Under the pieces are notes generated by a model. That model was given only the letters and a program-made list of their open reading frames with translations, did not search any database and was not told the DNA's origin. Of a stretch of 43,574 bases of DNA, positions 29,850 through 37,585 are shown in pieces (within the stretch, counting starts at the first letter, position 1; each line of letters opens with the position of its first letter). The DNA comes from a virus, in IMG/VR virus record IMGVR_UViG_3300045020_000095, positions 1 through 43,574 of that record; one strand, 5' to 3'. A program made the translations under genes and the position numbers.

Positions 29850-30073
29850 TGCAGTGCCACCTTTAGCTCGTCGCAACGCTTCGGATCATTGGTCGGCTTC
29901 GTCGCGTAAATCACTCCATCCGTGTATACCGATTGGCCGGCCCAAAATGGCGTAGATGGGCGCCAATGGATCCAACCCTCTTCGGACGCCAAAACAAGGC
30001 CACAACGGGAACACGCCTGAGTCCTCGCCACGATATCGGGGGTGCCCGCGAGATGTTCGATAAAGGCGATCAT
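29846..30073 (-). CDS. Small hypothetical protein with CxxC
   Basis: A 75-aa protein from ATG 30073 (MIAFIEHLAGTPDIVARTQA), overlapping the upstream TGA as ATGA. 'CSRCGLVLASEEGWIHWRP' and a late 'KRCDE' may form a small zinc site. No family recognised. Confidence 0.65.
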   Translation of the reverse strand: MIAFIEHLAGTPDIVARTQACSRCGLVLASEEGWIHWRPSTPFWAGQSVYTDGVIYATKPTNDPKRCDELKVALQ

Positions 30074-30747
30074 TCCAGCACCACCCACGGCTTCCGAAAC
30101 ACCGCGTCAACGTGATTCGGGTTGCCCTTCGCGCGCGCGTATTTGTGATAAAACAGCTTTCCGGTGGTCGGCATCAGCTCGGCCAAATGCATGAACGACG
30201 AGTCGATGCAGTGAATCTCGGCGGCCATATGGATGTAATTGCCCCAGTCCGTTAGCCGCGAGGTCCGAGGCTCGACGCGCACCACCGGGAGATCCGTAAC
30301 CCCCTTCCGCATCGAGAAACCTCGCAGACTGTCATCGTGGCAGAGTGCGTAGTCCGCGACCATCTCGGGATACAACTCCGAGTCGGAGCGCGGCACGCTA
30401 AATTTGCTCCACTTCGCTTCGAAGGGCGCCCCAGCCCGGCGATAAAACATCTCGTCCCACTGTCTGTCGTTGGGGTCCGCGCCAATCGGCCCGTGATAGT
30501 TGATCCCGATCGAGCGCACCTCATACGCGCCGCTGATCGTGGGCCCATCACCTTCGGCGACCACGACGCGGACGTTCGATAGATCGCTGAACATGTGGCG
30601 CACGGTCGGCAGATTGTGCTCCCAACACGGCACGATGATCTCACGCACGCGGTACGGAACCTCGGCCTCGGCGAGATGGCGCACGAGGCCGTTACAGATG
30701 ATCGCGTCGCCGAGTCCCAGGTTCCAATCAAGAAAGAGGGGCTTCAT
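30070..30747 (-). CDS. Glycosyltransferase family 9-like protein
   Basis: A 225-aa protein from ATG 30747 (MKPLFLDWNLGLGDAIICNG), overlapping the upstream TGA as ATGA. 'LGDAIICNGLVRHLAE' recalls the start of ADP-heptose-type (GT-B, family 9) transferases; the later 'MAAEIHCIDSSFMHLAELMP' resembles their donor-binding 'a....v..dTg..HlA'. It is shorter than complete family members (about 330 aa). Part of the sugar cluster between TerL and portal. Confidence 0.65.
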   Translation of the reverse strand: MKPLFLDWNLGLGDAIICNGLVRHLAEAEVPYRVREIIVPCWEHNLPTVRHMFSDLSNVRVVVAEGDGPTISGAYEVRSIGINYHGPIGADPNDRQWDEMFYRRAGAPFEAKWSKFSVPRSDSELYPEMVADYALCHDDSLRGFSMRKGVTDLPVVRVEPRTSRLTDWGNYIHMAAEIHCIDSSFMHLAELMPTTGKLFYHKYARAKGNPNHVDAVFRKPWVVLE

Positions 30748-31031
30748 GGCTTCTCCATTTCGATGCCTATCGTAATACCACAAGCCCCAACTAGGAGACA
30801 CGCGCCAAGCCCATCCAGGGCCACCCCGGACAAGCTGGTGCCATGAATAATCTGATAACCGGCCCACTTATAGAACGCTGAATGGTGGTGCCTTATTTGA
30901 ACCTCAAGAAACTCCTGAAATATGTCCGAGCTCTGCGCGGCCTCTTCTATGATTGATCTGTAGCGCTCCGCGATCCCCAGATCCCCGCCATCCTTTTTCC
31001 ATAAATCCAGCACTTCATCAAGCGTCTTCAT
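30744..31031 (-). CDS. Small protein with carboxy-terminal hydrophobic segment
   Basis: A 95-aa protein from ATG 31031 (MKTLDEVLDLWKKDGGDLGI), whose A overlaps the upstream TGA. The first 60 residues are helical and acidic; the end 'GVALDGLGACLLVGACGITI' could be one membrane span. Family unknown. Coupled to the next gene by ATGA. Confidence 0.65.
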   Translation of the reverse strand: MKTLDEVLDLWKKDGGDLGIAERYRSIIEEAAQSSDIFQEFLEVQIRHHHSAFYKWAGYQIIHGTSLSGVALDGLGACLLVGACGITIGIEMEKP

Positions 31032-31792
31032 CACATCCCCGCGATCTCCAGAACGGTGGTCTCGTCAGCCTTTCCGCTCTTGCCGGGAACCGTCGAGTGC
31101 CCCGCCTGGTAAGCAACAAATCTAGGCCACGGCGTTAAGTCCGTCAACCCGTACTCATGGGCTATGAGGCTCAGTGCGCTTTGATCCTGCCTGTGGCCGG
31201 AGCATCGCGGATCGTAGCTGACAAACCCGACGTTGCGGTAATGGTGCGTCTTGTTGGCTGCGAGCGAATTGGAGTGCGGCGCGGCGAAACCGGCACGCTC
31301 GGTGGCTTGCGCCCAGGCTATGACAGCTCCACGCACCTGGCGGTTCTGCGCACCCGCGTCGACCCTCATCCCAACGATCCCGGAGGCTACGTCCGGTATC
31401 TTCATCGCGTGGTCGCGGTCGAGGCCCCATTGCGCCAGCATCGCATCATTCGTCCATTCGCCGATAGTGAATCCGGCGGGCGCGAGATAGTAGCCGCGAT
31501 CCCAGATGAAGTCGAGAAGCGGCTGGATGTGTTTGATCGGGTACACGCTCGCATCGATCAGCAGCGCCACGTCGGCGCCGGAGTCCATCGCATATTTCAT
31601 CGCCCATGGCTTTGCCGCATAGCCGGTATAGTCCACGCCGTCGACCACCAGCCGCGGCGTCCCAGGCGGCAGAACGTTCAACCACCCTTGCAGTTCGTAG
31701 CCTGGGGAGACGCGTTCAAATTCGCGGATCTGGCGCTCCAGGCCCTTGCGGTACCAGCCGCCGTAGGCCACGGTGCAGATTACGGCTTTCAT
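31031..31792 (-). CDS. Glycosyltransferase-like protein
   Basis: A 253-aa protein (MKAVICTVAYGGWYRKGLER). A Rossmann-type start, 'AKPWAMKYAMDSGADVALLI' followed by 'DASVYPIKHIQPL' fits the GT-A pattern 'kp..i...l.....d.vlwlDaD..i', with DAS in place of DxD. 'THHYRNVGFVSYDPRCSGHR' near the end has several His. Coupled by ATGA to the 59-aa gene upstream. Substrate unknown; part of the sugar cluster. Confidence 0.65.
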   Translation of the reverse strand: MKAVICTVAYGGWYRKGLERQIREFERVSPGYELQGWLNVLPPGTPRLVVDGVDYTGYAAKPWAMKYAMDSGADVALLIDASVYPIKHIQPLLDFIWDRGYYLAPAGFTIGEWTNDAMLAQWGLDRDHAMKIPDVASGIVGMRVDAGAQNRQVRGAVIAWAQATERAGFAAPHSNSLAANKTHHYRNVGFVSYDPRCSGHRQDQSALSLIAHEYGLTDLTPWPRFVAYQAGHSTVPGKSGKADETTVLEIAGM

Positions 31793-31968
31793 GCGCGCCC
31801 CTCCATCTTCACTCTTCCGCCGTCCGCGTACTCGATATCGATTTCGATCCTGATCGCATCCGGCGGCAAGTACTCCTCCGCCAGCGCCATAATCTTACCG
31901 ACGTTCACCGCGCGCTCTTTCGTCATCCCGAAATCATTGCCTTTCGTCCTCACCAGCTCTTTATTCAT
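31789..31968 (-). CDS. Small coupled protein in the glycosyltransferase cluster
   Basis: A 59-aa protein (MNKELVRTKGNDFGMTKERA, 'VNVGKIMALAEEYLPPDAIR', 'IEIDIEYADGGRVKMEGRA'). Both ends are ATGA overlaps: start with the stop of the 32720 gene, stop with the start of the 31792 gene. It fills the only gap in this stretch. No family recognised. Confidence 0.7.
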   Translation of the reverse strand: MNKELVRTKGNDFGMTKERAVNVGKIMALAEEYLPPDAIRIEIDIEYADGGRVKMEGRA

Positions 31969-32720
31969 AGCGGCTCCGATCCTGGAAAGCCTTCTTTACG
32001 GCGGCGAAAAAAGATCGTCTCAGCTTCCTTCCAGTGCTCTTTCGTGTTCCATTTCTTCAGGTGTTCCGGGATCATATCGACGGTGTAATGAGGCACGCGC
32101 CCAGCGTGCGCATGGTGATGTGTAAGGTCGCGGCGCTCCCAGTAGACGCCGAGTTTCAGGGCCACCGCACGGGCCTCTTCGTCAACAAACATGTGCTGGT
32201 ACTCGGGCCACAGCGGACCGTTGCCCTGATTAACCCGCTTGCAATATTCGCGACCGTACCACGCCGATCCGGCGACGCGGTCGATGTAGGCAGAGCGCAT
32301 GTCCGGGCGATGATGGTTCGGATTCTCACCCCAACGATCACCGGTCGGCTGCATAACGCCGAAGCTCCCGCCGAAGTGCTCTTGGCACTCTGCAGCGATT
32401 TCGTCAGCCGTGTGGTTCGGATCGGGATAGACGTCGTCACCGGCGATGATGAACCACTCCGCGTAGAAGTGCGCCTGCATCGGAAGCATAAGAAGGGTAA
32501 TCAACGCATTGACGGCCCTTGCGTATCCTGGATACGGCATGGAGCCAGATGGTCGGTACGGAGAAAATACCACCTCTACGCCGATAGTGCCCCACTCTTC
32601 CGTCCAACCGCCGTCGTCGCGCCACAATGCAATCCTGTACCCGCGCTCGCGCCACGCCGCTGCCCACTTCGCCACTTCATCGAAGGGACGTGCCGATGGA
32701 ATCGTTACCCAGACGCTCAT
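31965..32720 (-). CDS. Glycosyltransferase-like protein
   Basis: A 251-aa protein (MSVWVTIPSARPFDEVAKWA). Features: 'NALITLLMLPMQAHFYAEWF' then 'IIAGDDVYPDPNH', where GDDVYPDP sits like the DxD of family 2 enzymes; 'FGVMQPTGDRWGENPNHHRP' and 'GREYCKRVNQGNGPLWPEYQ' follow; 'HHHAHAGRVPHYT' near the end may bind metal. Overlaps both neighbours as ATGA. Confidence 0.7.
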   Translation of the reverse strand: MSVWVTIPSARPFDEVAKWAAAWRERGYRIALWRDDGGWTEEWGTIGVEVVFSPYRPSGSMPYPGYARAVNALITLLMLPMQAHFYAEWFIIAGDDVYPDPNHTADEIAAECQEHFGGSFGVMQPTGDRWGENPNHHRPDMRSAYIDRVAGSAWYGREYCKRVNQGNGPLWPEYQHMFVDEEARAVALKLGVYWERRDLTHHHAHAGRVPHYTVDMIPEHLKKWNTKEHWKEAETIFFRRRKEGFPGSEPL

Positions 32721-33466
32721 AGTTTCATTCTCTCCTCACAGTACGCGTCCCATCCTGGAAGGCGCTCCCACTGCTCAGATCCCATCGCTACATGCCGCTC
32801 AAGATCGTATCCGGTCGAGGTGTTGCCTGGATGAATTCTGGCCATCATACGGGGCGGGTACCGATCCATCGGGTCGCTGCGCATCGAACTCACGGATTCC
32901 ACCTTTATGTCGCGGCACCACTTTTCTTCAACGCCTTGGTTCTCGTTCAGGAATGGTCTTCGCTCCCATGCCTGACGCCAATAACATAGCGATGTCCCGA
33001 GCGCGTAGTTTTTCGTGCCACCGGTAAAGAACCACGCTTCCCGGTTAGGCTCGCGCCAGAACAGCATATCGACGTACCCGACGGCCTCAGCGCCGCTATA
33101 TTCCAACAGCCCGACCTGTTCTCCGATGCGGTTCGGGTGGCTATAGTCGTCGTCGTCCCAGTGGATCAAGATCTTAGCCGTATCTGACTCTGCTATAAAT
33201 CCGGTCCAACTTTTTGCCAACTGGTTCGCGTAATTCCGCAGCCTCCCGATGCTTAGGCTTGTGTGGTATGGGCCGTAGAACCACTCCTCCGTCGCATAAT
33301 CCATGTCGGCCTGGCTTTTATCGTTAGCGTTAGGATTGGCGCTGGTGTCGAGGATGAAAAGCCGCTTAGCCGCGTACGTCTGCGCGCGAAAGCTCGCCAC
33401 GGCCCGCGCGGCCATCTCGGGCCGATCACGCGTGAGCATCACCGCGCATACGAGAGGTTTGATCAT
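32717..33466 (-). CDS. Family 2 glycosyltransferase
   Basis: A 249-aa protein (MIKPLVCAVMLTRDRPEMAA). 'RAVASFRAQTYAAKRLFILD' and 'ILIHWDDDDYSHPNRIGEQV' give the typical GT2 fold with a DDDD metal site; 'GTSLCYWRQAWERRPFLNEN' then 'QGVEEKWCRD' holds the acidic residues where the catalytic base is expected. First of the sugar cluster after TerL. Confidence 0.8.
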   Translation of the reverse strand: MIKPLVCAVMLTRDRPEMAARAVASFRAQTYAAKRLFILDTSANPNANDKSQADMDYATEEWFYGPYHTSLSIGRLRNYANQLAKSWTGFIAESDTAKILIHWDDDDYSHPNRIGEQVGLLEYSGAEAVGYVDMLFWREPNREAWFFTGGTKNYALGTSLCYWRQAWERRPFLNENQGVEEKWCRDIKVESVSSMRSDPMDRYPPRMMARIHPGNTSTGYDLERHVAMGSEQWERLPGWDAYCEERMKL

Positions 33467-33514
33467 GTTCCGCTATCTTAGCCGAGCCTCACGCATCGCG
33501 CAAGATCCGTACTC

Positions 33515-34927
33515 CTAGTACCCGCGGTCTGGTGGCATCGCGTCGATCACGTACCGCTCAAGCCTGGGAACGAGTTTCTGAAACGCCATAACCAGCGCCT
33601 CGGCGCGATCAGGGGAACTCGATCCGCGGGCCCGTGCCTCGTCCTTATGCTCAATCTCAATCTTGCCGTTCAGCATCTCCCGGTACCGGACATCAGAGAG
33701 TTGCGCCTGACAGTCCTCATCCGTGACGCCGTGAATCACGCCATCCCGCATGTGCTCACGCAATCTCCAGTACGCCTCCGCTTTCGCATTCGCGAACATG
33801 ACCGGATCGAGCGGCGCGCCACCTGCCACGAACTCGCGCACATCCACGCCTTCGCGCGCCACGGCGCGGGCAAAGTGATAACCAACACCCACGACGTCGG
33901 CGAGGACAACAATCGGCACGCCAGGGAATCGGCGGATCAGTCGGGTAATCAGCGCGCGAACTTCATCCAACGGGTCTGGTTTAGACCAACTCAATTGCTC
34001 GATCACGTATGTTCCGATTCGCGCACAGCACGATGTTTCATCGTCGCCGGGCCCGGCGATATCGAGGCCGATCTGGATGCACAGCCGGTCGGCGTTGCGT
34101 TGCAAATCTCCCGCGAAAGCCTCTTCGTCAACCGGTAGCGCCGCTTGCTCAATCCAGTCGAGATGGAAGACGGCGTCGCTCGCCTGGGTCGGGAACTCAC
34201 CCAACACGCGCGACTGAAACCGCGGGTTGTTTGGGCCCCACTTGTAATACATCTCCTTCACCCAGCGCCGGCGTGTCGTCGGAAACGGCGAGTGATCGAG
34301 TTGCTCATCATCAAGTTCCAGCAGCGACTCGATCGTGAGTCCCTCGAGATTCGGAGTGTCGAAAGCGGAGATCGTGATACAGGCCGTGCTGGCGCGAAGT
34401 TTCGTGAAGTCTTCAAACGGCGCGCCGCTTGGAACAGTGGGGTTGCATAGCTTCACCAGGCGAACATCGCCTGAACTGCGAATGCCGTCGATGGCATCCC
34501 ACAGATCCGGGCCGATCCCAATTGCCTCATCCGCGATGATCGTAACGCGCTTGCCGTGGAACCCCTGTGCGTTGACGCCCTTCGAGCTCGAGAATCCGAG
34601 TGCATAGCGGCGGTCGTCGAGTTTCCATCCGGTTGTGGTCCGCTCCGGCAACCGCGCCGGTATCGTGGCGATCGCAGCTTCAATCTCGTTCCACATGAGC
34701 TTGACTTGCCGAAGGGTTGGAGCCACGGTCAGCACGATCGAGTCCTCGTAAGCGAGAAGATCGTACGGCACGATGCCGGCGACGGTGAAGGTCTTACCGG
34801 AGCCGTGGCAGCCTTTTACTGAAACGCTGCGGTGATTCTGAATCGCGTTGCACAGCTCGCGTTGCTTCGACCATAGGCGCCGGTGAAGAACGAGTTGTTG
34901 AAAGTCAATCGCTGACCGGAGCGCCAC
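33515..34927 (-). CDS. Terminase large subunit
   Basis: A 470-aa protein from GTG 34927, selected for GGAGG nine bases upstream; an ATG at 34975 would overlap TerS by 71 bp. Walker A is 'KGCHGSGKT' at about residue 37, Walker B 'VTIIADEA', and 'NPTVPSGAPF' follows as coupling motif. The nuclease domain has 'IGLDIAGPGDDETSC' (first Asp), 'VVLADVVGVGYHFA' and 'SPDRAEALVMAF' (last Asp). It cuts and pumps DNA into proheads through the portal. Confidence 0.92.
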   Translation of the reverse strand: MALRSAIDFQQLVLHRRLWSKQRELCNAIQNHRSVSVKGCHGSGKTFTVAGIVPYDLLAYEDSIVLTVAPTLRQVKLMWNEIEAAIATIPARLPERTTTGWKLDDRRYALGFSSSKGVNAQGFHGKRVTIIADEAIGIGPDLWDAIDGIRSSGDVRLVKLCNPTVPSGAPFEDFTKLRASTACITISAFDTPNLEGLTIESLLELDDEQLDHSPFPTTRRRWVKEMYYKWGPNNPRFQSRVLGEFPTQASDAVFHLDWIEQAALPVDEEAFAGDLQRNADRLCIQIGLDIAGPGDDETSCCARIGTYVIEQLSWSKPDPLDEVRALITRLIRRFPGVPIVVLADVVGVGYHFARAVAREGVDVREFVAGGAPLDPVMFANAKAEAYWRLREHMRDGVIHGVTDEDCQAQLSDVRYREMLNGKIEIEHKDEARARGSSSPDRAEALVMAFQKLVPRLERYVIDAMPPDRGY

Positions 34928-35369
34928 GCAACCAGGCCTCCAGGGCGGATCTTTCGAACAGCGCGCCTCCGTCATGCCCAGCGTGTCGCGTATCGAGACT
35001 GTCACGCTGCCCGAGAAGCTGCTTACCCATCCATATCAGCATAGTCGGATTGCCTTCGAGCGCGACTTCCATCTGTTTGCGACGTAGGGAGCTATAGCCG
35101 CCGCAGTAACCACGCTCCATTGTCTCCGCGAACTTGGGATCGTCCTTGATGCGGGCCTGGATCGTATCAACAGAGCAACCAAAAAATGCCGCAATCTCAC
35201 GCTGGGTTGCGTTGATGTGGCAAAGTTTTTCAAGTTGGAGGAGGTCGAATTTAACCTCCGGGCGACCGCCTTTATCCAATGGCCGATCAACCCCTCTGGT
35301 CAAAGGATTGTCGAGACTCTCCCCGCCAAGTCCCTGAGACTTGCCAGCACCATGATTTGCGTCTTCCAT
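34905..35369 (-). CDS. Terminase small subunit
   Basis: A 154-aa protein. The middle reads 'GGRPEVKFDLLQLEKLCHIN', 'ATQREIAAFFGCSVDTIQAR' (helix-turn-helix for DNA recognition), 'MERGYCGGYSSLRRKQMEVA' and 'NPTMLIWMGKQLLGQRD', a frequent small terminase type in phages of soil bacteria. Overlaps TerL by 23 bp and the GNAT-like gene by 70 bp. GGGAAAAC precedes the ATG. Confidence 0.88.
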   Translation of the reverse strand: MEDANHGAGKSQGLGGESLDNPLTRGVDRPLDKGGRPEVKFDLLQLEKLCHINATQREIAAFFGCSVDTIQARIKDDPKFAETMERGYCGGYSSLRRKQMEVALEGNPTMLIWMGKQLLGQRDSLDTRHAGHDGGALFERSALEAWLRGAPVSD

Positions 35370-35755
35370 CGTTTTCCCATTTTAGGCTCACCGATAGCGA
35401 TAAAGCCACAGTGCTCGAAAAACGGCACCGCAGATTCAATCACCCGCGCGAAACTCACCTGGCAGTAGCCGACGATGGCGCGACCGAGCCCGGCGCGACG
35501 GAAGGGCGGCGCAACACACAATACCAGGAGACAGTTCGTCCGCGGCTGGATTAGGGCCACGGCAGCATCGCGACCATCCACCGTGAAAAACATCGCGCCA
35601 CCGTTCCTGGCTGCGGTCGCGTAAAGAGATCTTCCGATGAATGTGGGGTGTTTGCCGACATTCAGGATTGCCTTAGCGCGCGCGTATTCGTAGCCCCGCC
35701 CCTGGACGACTACGAAGTCCGGGCAACGTGCCGGTGGCCGCATTTGCACACGCAA
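35300..35755 (-). CDS. GNAT-like N-acetyltransferase
   Basis: A 151-aa protein. 'LLVLCVAPPFRRAGLGRAIV' holds the acetyl-CoA loop (RxxGLG), and 'FARVIESAVPFFEHCGFIAI' is the GNAT carboxy part. Such proteins often lie next to ParB-like and TerS genes in related phages. Substrate unknown. Overlaps ParB-like gene by 46 bp; a start at 35743 is also possible. Confidence 0.75.
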   Translation of the reverse strand: MRVQMRPPARCPDFVVVQGRGYEYARAKAILNVGKHPTFIGRSLYATAARNGGAMFFTVDGRDAAVALIQPRTNCLLVLCVAPPFRRAGLGRAIVGYCQVSFARVIESAVPFFEHCGFIAIGEPKMGKRWKTQIMVLASLRDLAGRVSTIL

Positions 35756-36237
35756 TTCGGGATTGAGTTCCGGTTGCTGGTATTGTCCAGCGCGTCGGGC
35801 ACCTGGAGTCCCGCGAGTCGCTCCTTGAGCGTGGCGTCGAAGGTCTTGATCTCTGCGAGCATCAAATCTGGCAAGTAGATTTCCTTTAGAGTCCTATCAT
35901 CGAGCGTGGAGAGAAAAGGCGCAATCAGTTCGACATTCGGGTCGCCGTGGACGGTATTCATGTTCATCGCTATGCGCGCGGCCTGCGCGTCCGTGCATGG
36001 ATTAATCAGCACGCACGCGATGTCTGTGTGGCCCAGTTCCCGGCAGGCCATAACGCGGTGATTGCCACTCAGGATTTCAAAGGTGCCCTTCGGGCGCTTG
36101 CGGACTACAATGGGAGCCAGGAAGCCGTCGCGCTCGATGGAGGTTTTGAGCCCCTCCATTTGGGCCTCGGTGAGGTATTGCGGGTTGCGCCGGAGAGCCA
36201 CGAGCTTATCCAGCGCGATCGTGAGGAGCTTCGTCAA
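35710..36237 (-). CDS. ParB/Srx-fold nuclease-like protein
   Basis: A 175-aa protein from TTG 36237, overlapping the ASCH gene's TGA as TTGA. Residues about 10-65 show the ParB N-domain: 'LRRNPQYLTEAQMEGLKTSI', 'GFLAPIVVRKRPKGTFEILS' and GNHRVMACRELG (the ExxxGxxR-H-like box). The carboxy end 'CVCKCGHRH' may bind zinc. In phages such proteins are placed before terminase and may act in DNA processing or transcription. Confidence 0.8.
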   Translation of the reverse strand: MTKLLTIALDKLVALRRNPQYLTEAQMEGLKTSIERDGFLAPIVVRKRPKGTFEILSGNHRVMACRELGHTDIACVLINPCTDAQAARIAMNMNTVHGDPNVELIAPFLSTLDDRTLKEIYLPDLMLAEIKTFDATLKERLAGLQVPDALDNTSNRNSIPNCVCKCGHRHVARTS

Positions 36238-36536
36238 GCCGCTAGTTTACCAGCGGCGCGGTGGAAATGGAAGAAGTAGATTGGCCCCGAGCCTTCCGGG
36301 TAGCACGCGCGAATGGCAGCCACGCTGAGATAGTATCCCGCCGCGCTCGAGGCGCGAGAGGCCTCCTCCGCCCGGTCGAAAATCTCGACGCGTGAAACCG
36401 TGACGCGGAAGCGTCCGTTGATCGATAATTGGTCGCCCACCCGGATGTTGCGGTATCGATGGCCCGCGCGCATCTCGTAGCGCTTGGTGCCCTCGCGGAT
36501 TGCGGCGTAGTAAGGGTTGCGGACAAAGAGGAGCAT
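36234..36536 (-). CDS. ASCH-domain protein
   Basis: A 100-aa protein. 'VRNPYYAAIREGTKRYEMRA', 'RNIRVGDQLSINGRFRVTVS' and 'YFFHFHRA' fit the ASCH (PUA-like) fold, which binds RNA or modified nucleosides; small ASCH proteins include amidohydrolases for N4-acetylcytidine. AAGGA lies seven bases before the ATG. First gene of the virion block, with promoter at 36590-36625. Confidence 0.75.
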   Translation of the reverse strand: MLLFVRNPYYAAIREGTKRYEMRAGHRYRNIRVGDQLSINGRFRVTVSRVEIFDRAEEASRASSAAGYYLSVAAIRACYPEGSGPIYFFHFHRAAGKLAA

Positions 36537-36589
36537 CTGCCTATCCTTGGTACTTTCTGCCCCGTGGGGCGCTATTCTCTAACAAGATC

Positions 36590-36625
36590 AGTGTGCGACA
36601 CCGCTCTGTAGGGATCAATAGTACC
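36590..36625 (-). promoter_or_regulatory. Promoter of the virion block
   Basis: On the minus strand GGTACTATTGAT (36625-36614) includes TTGATC (36618-36613); CACACT lies 17 bp further (36595-36590). This would give a leader of about 47 bases, with a GCCCC-AC-GGGGC hairpin and AAGGA, before ATG 36536. Confidence 0.55.
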
Positions 36626-36677
36626 TGCGAAAGAATCTTGTCTTAGTACTTTAGTGCTACGAAACAAACAAATCGAA

Positions 36678-36714
36678 AGTACCATAGACGCCCGTACGGA
36701 AGTGGGCGTACTAT
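36678..36714 (+). promoter_or_regulatory. Divergent plus-strand promoter, leaderless start
   Basis: AGTACCATAGAC (36678-36689) includes TAGACG; after 18 bp comes TACTAT (36709-36714) and six bases later ATG 36721. Together with the minus promoter at 36590-36625 it makes a 184-bp divergent control region. Confidence 0.65.
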
Positions 36715-36720
36715 CGACCC

Positions 36721-36906
36721 ATGAAACACTTCCTTGCGTTCCTCATTCCCTCCGACCCCTGGCATCTCGTTCTGATCGCCAGCGCGGTTTTCTTTGTAGT
36801 TCTGTTGAATGTGACCTGGTACTACCGGGACCGTACCGTCATAAACCGTGACGCCGCCTACCGCCGCGTGCGAGACGGTTTTACAACTGAAAGGCGCGGC
36901 TCGTGA
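36721..36906 (+). CDS. Small membrane protein
   Basis: A 61-aa protein. Residues 16-33 ('LVLIASAVFFVVLLNVTW') form one membrane span, followed by a basic, probably cytoplasmic tail ('YYRDRTVINRDAAYRRVRDG'). No Shine-Dalgarno sequence; leaderless start. Coupled by GTGA to the next gene. Could be a small holin-like or exclusion protein. Confidence 0.72.
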   Translation: MKHFLAFLIPSDPWHLVLIASAVFFVVLLNVTWYYRDRTVINRDAAYRRVRDGFTTERRGS

Positions 36907-37295
36907 GCTACGGCGTGCGCATTGATGGACAAACCACGATCGAGGGCGACTGGAACGGTGACGCGCTCCGGCCCTGGTCAGAGATCGAGGCGGAGTCGGT
37001 GATGATCCAACTCCGCAAAGAGTTCATGGCCCTGGGTGCTGCGCCGCCCCAGATGCGTGTTGTCTCACTTGCCAAATCCAACGTGCGCAAGCAATCCTCC
37101 GGCAAAGCTCAGCGCCGCGGAGCACCCCAGAATCCACCAGCGAAAATTCTCAAGAGCCCGGACACGTGGCTCAAGAGATTCTGTCGCTTCATGCAGGTCG
37201 GAGGTCAAACGGTTGAGCACGGTCACAATCTCCACGAGGAGGTCTCTGTCTGTCTTGCCATGAGCGAGTTCGATCGGCATTTCGTCCAAGATTAG
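36903..37295 (+). CDS. Hypothetical protein, partly antisense to the 37065-37298 gene
   Basis: A 130-aa frame from GTG 36903, overlapping the upstream TGA as GTGA. The first 50 residues look like a real protein ('YGVRIDGQTTIEGDWNGDAL', 'ESVMIQLRKEFMALGAAPPQ'). The remaining 77 residues lie wholly antisense to a convincing minus-strand gene and are of less natural composition. Either both strands code or the true gene ends early. Confidence 0.5.
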   Translation: MSYGVRIDGQTTIEGDWNGDALRPWSEIEAESVMIQLRKEFMALGAAPPQMRVVSLAKSNVRKQSSGKAQRRGAPQNPPAKILKSPDTWLKRFCRFMQVGGQTVEHGHNLHEEVSVCLAMSEFDRHFVQD

Positions 37296-37298
37296 CAT
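37065..37298 (-). CDS. XhlA/holin-accessory-like membrane protein
   Basis: A 77-aa protein from ATG 37298 with GGAG five bases upstream. It has a coiled-coil part ('RDLLVEIVTVLNRLTSDLHE', 'ESLEPRVRALENFRW') and one membrane span near the end ('WILGCSAALSFAGGLLAHVG'). This plan (heptads, 'LE.frWwi.G' and one span) is that of XhlA-like and related phage proteins near lysis genes. Function is inferred only from plan. Confidence 0.72.
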   Translation of the reverse strand: MLILDEMPIELAHGKTDRDLLVEIVTVLNRLTSDLHEATESLEPRVRALENFRWWILGCSAALSFAGGLLAHVGFGK

Positions 37299-37369
37299 GC
37301 CGGCTCCAATCTCCCCATCCCGGAGATTACCAGTAACGGGAAACCGTTTCTATCGCGTTCTAACGCGTT

Positions 37370-37585
37370 CTAAGGGGGCTGAGGTGAGAGGGGTGCCACC
37401 TTGGGTCCTTTTCTCCTCGTCAGGGGCATTACAGCGCACGCACGGCAGCACGACGGGCAGAAATAACCGAACCTGCCGACCTCTTCGACGAGGTGGCACG
37501 GGATTTTCTCGGAACCGGTCGGTTGTCCGCAATCGTCGCATAGCGCGGAAACGCGGGCTGTTATCAGGCAGTTAGAAATCGCCAT
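37370..37585 (-). CDS. Small Cys-rich zinc-binding protein
   Basis: A 71-aa protein from ATG 37585 (MAISNCLITARVSALCDDCG). CDDCG and CPSCC, 27 residues apart, form a likely zinc ribbon ('GRFGYFCPSCCRACAV'). Overlaps the upstream gene by 14 bp; no clear Shine-Dalgarno sequence. Last gene of the replication block. Confidence 0.6.
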   Translation of the reverse strand: MAISNCLITARVSALCDDCGQPTGSEKIPCHLVEEVGRFGYFCPSCCRACAVMPLTRRKGPKVAPLSPQPP

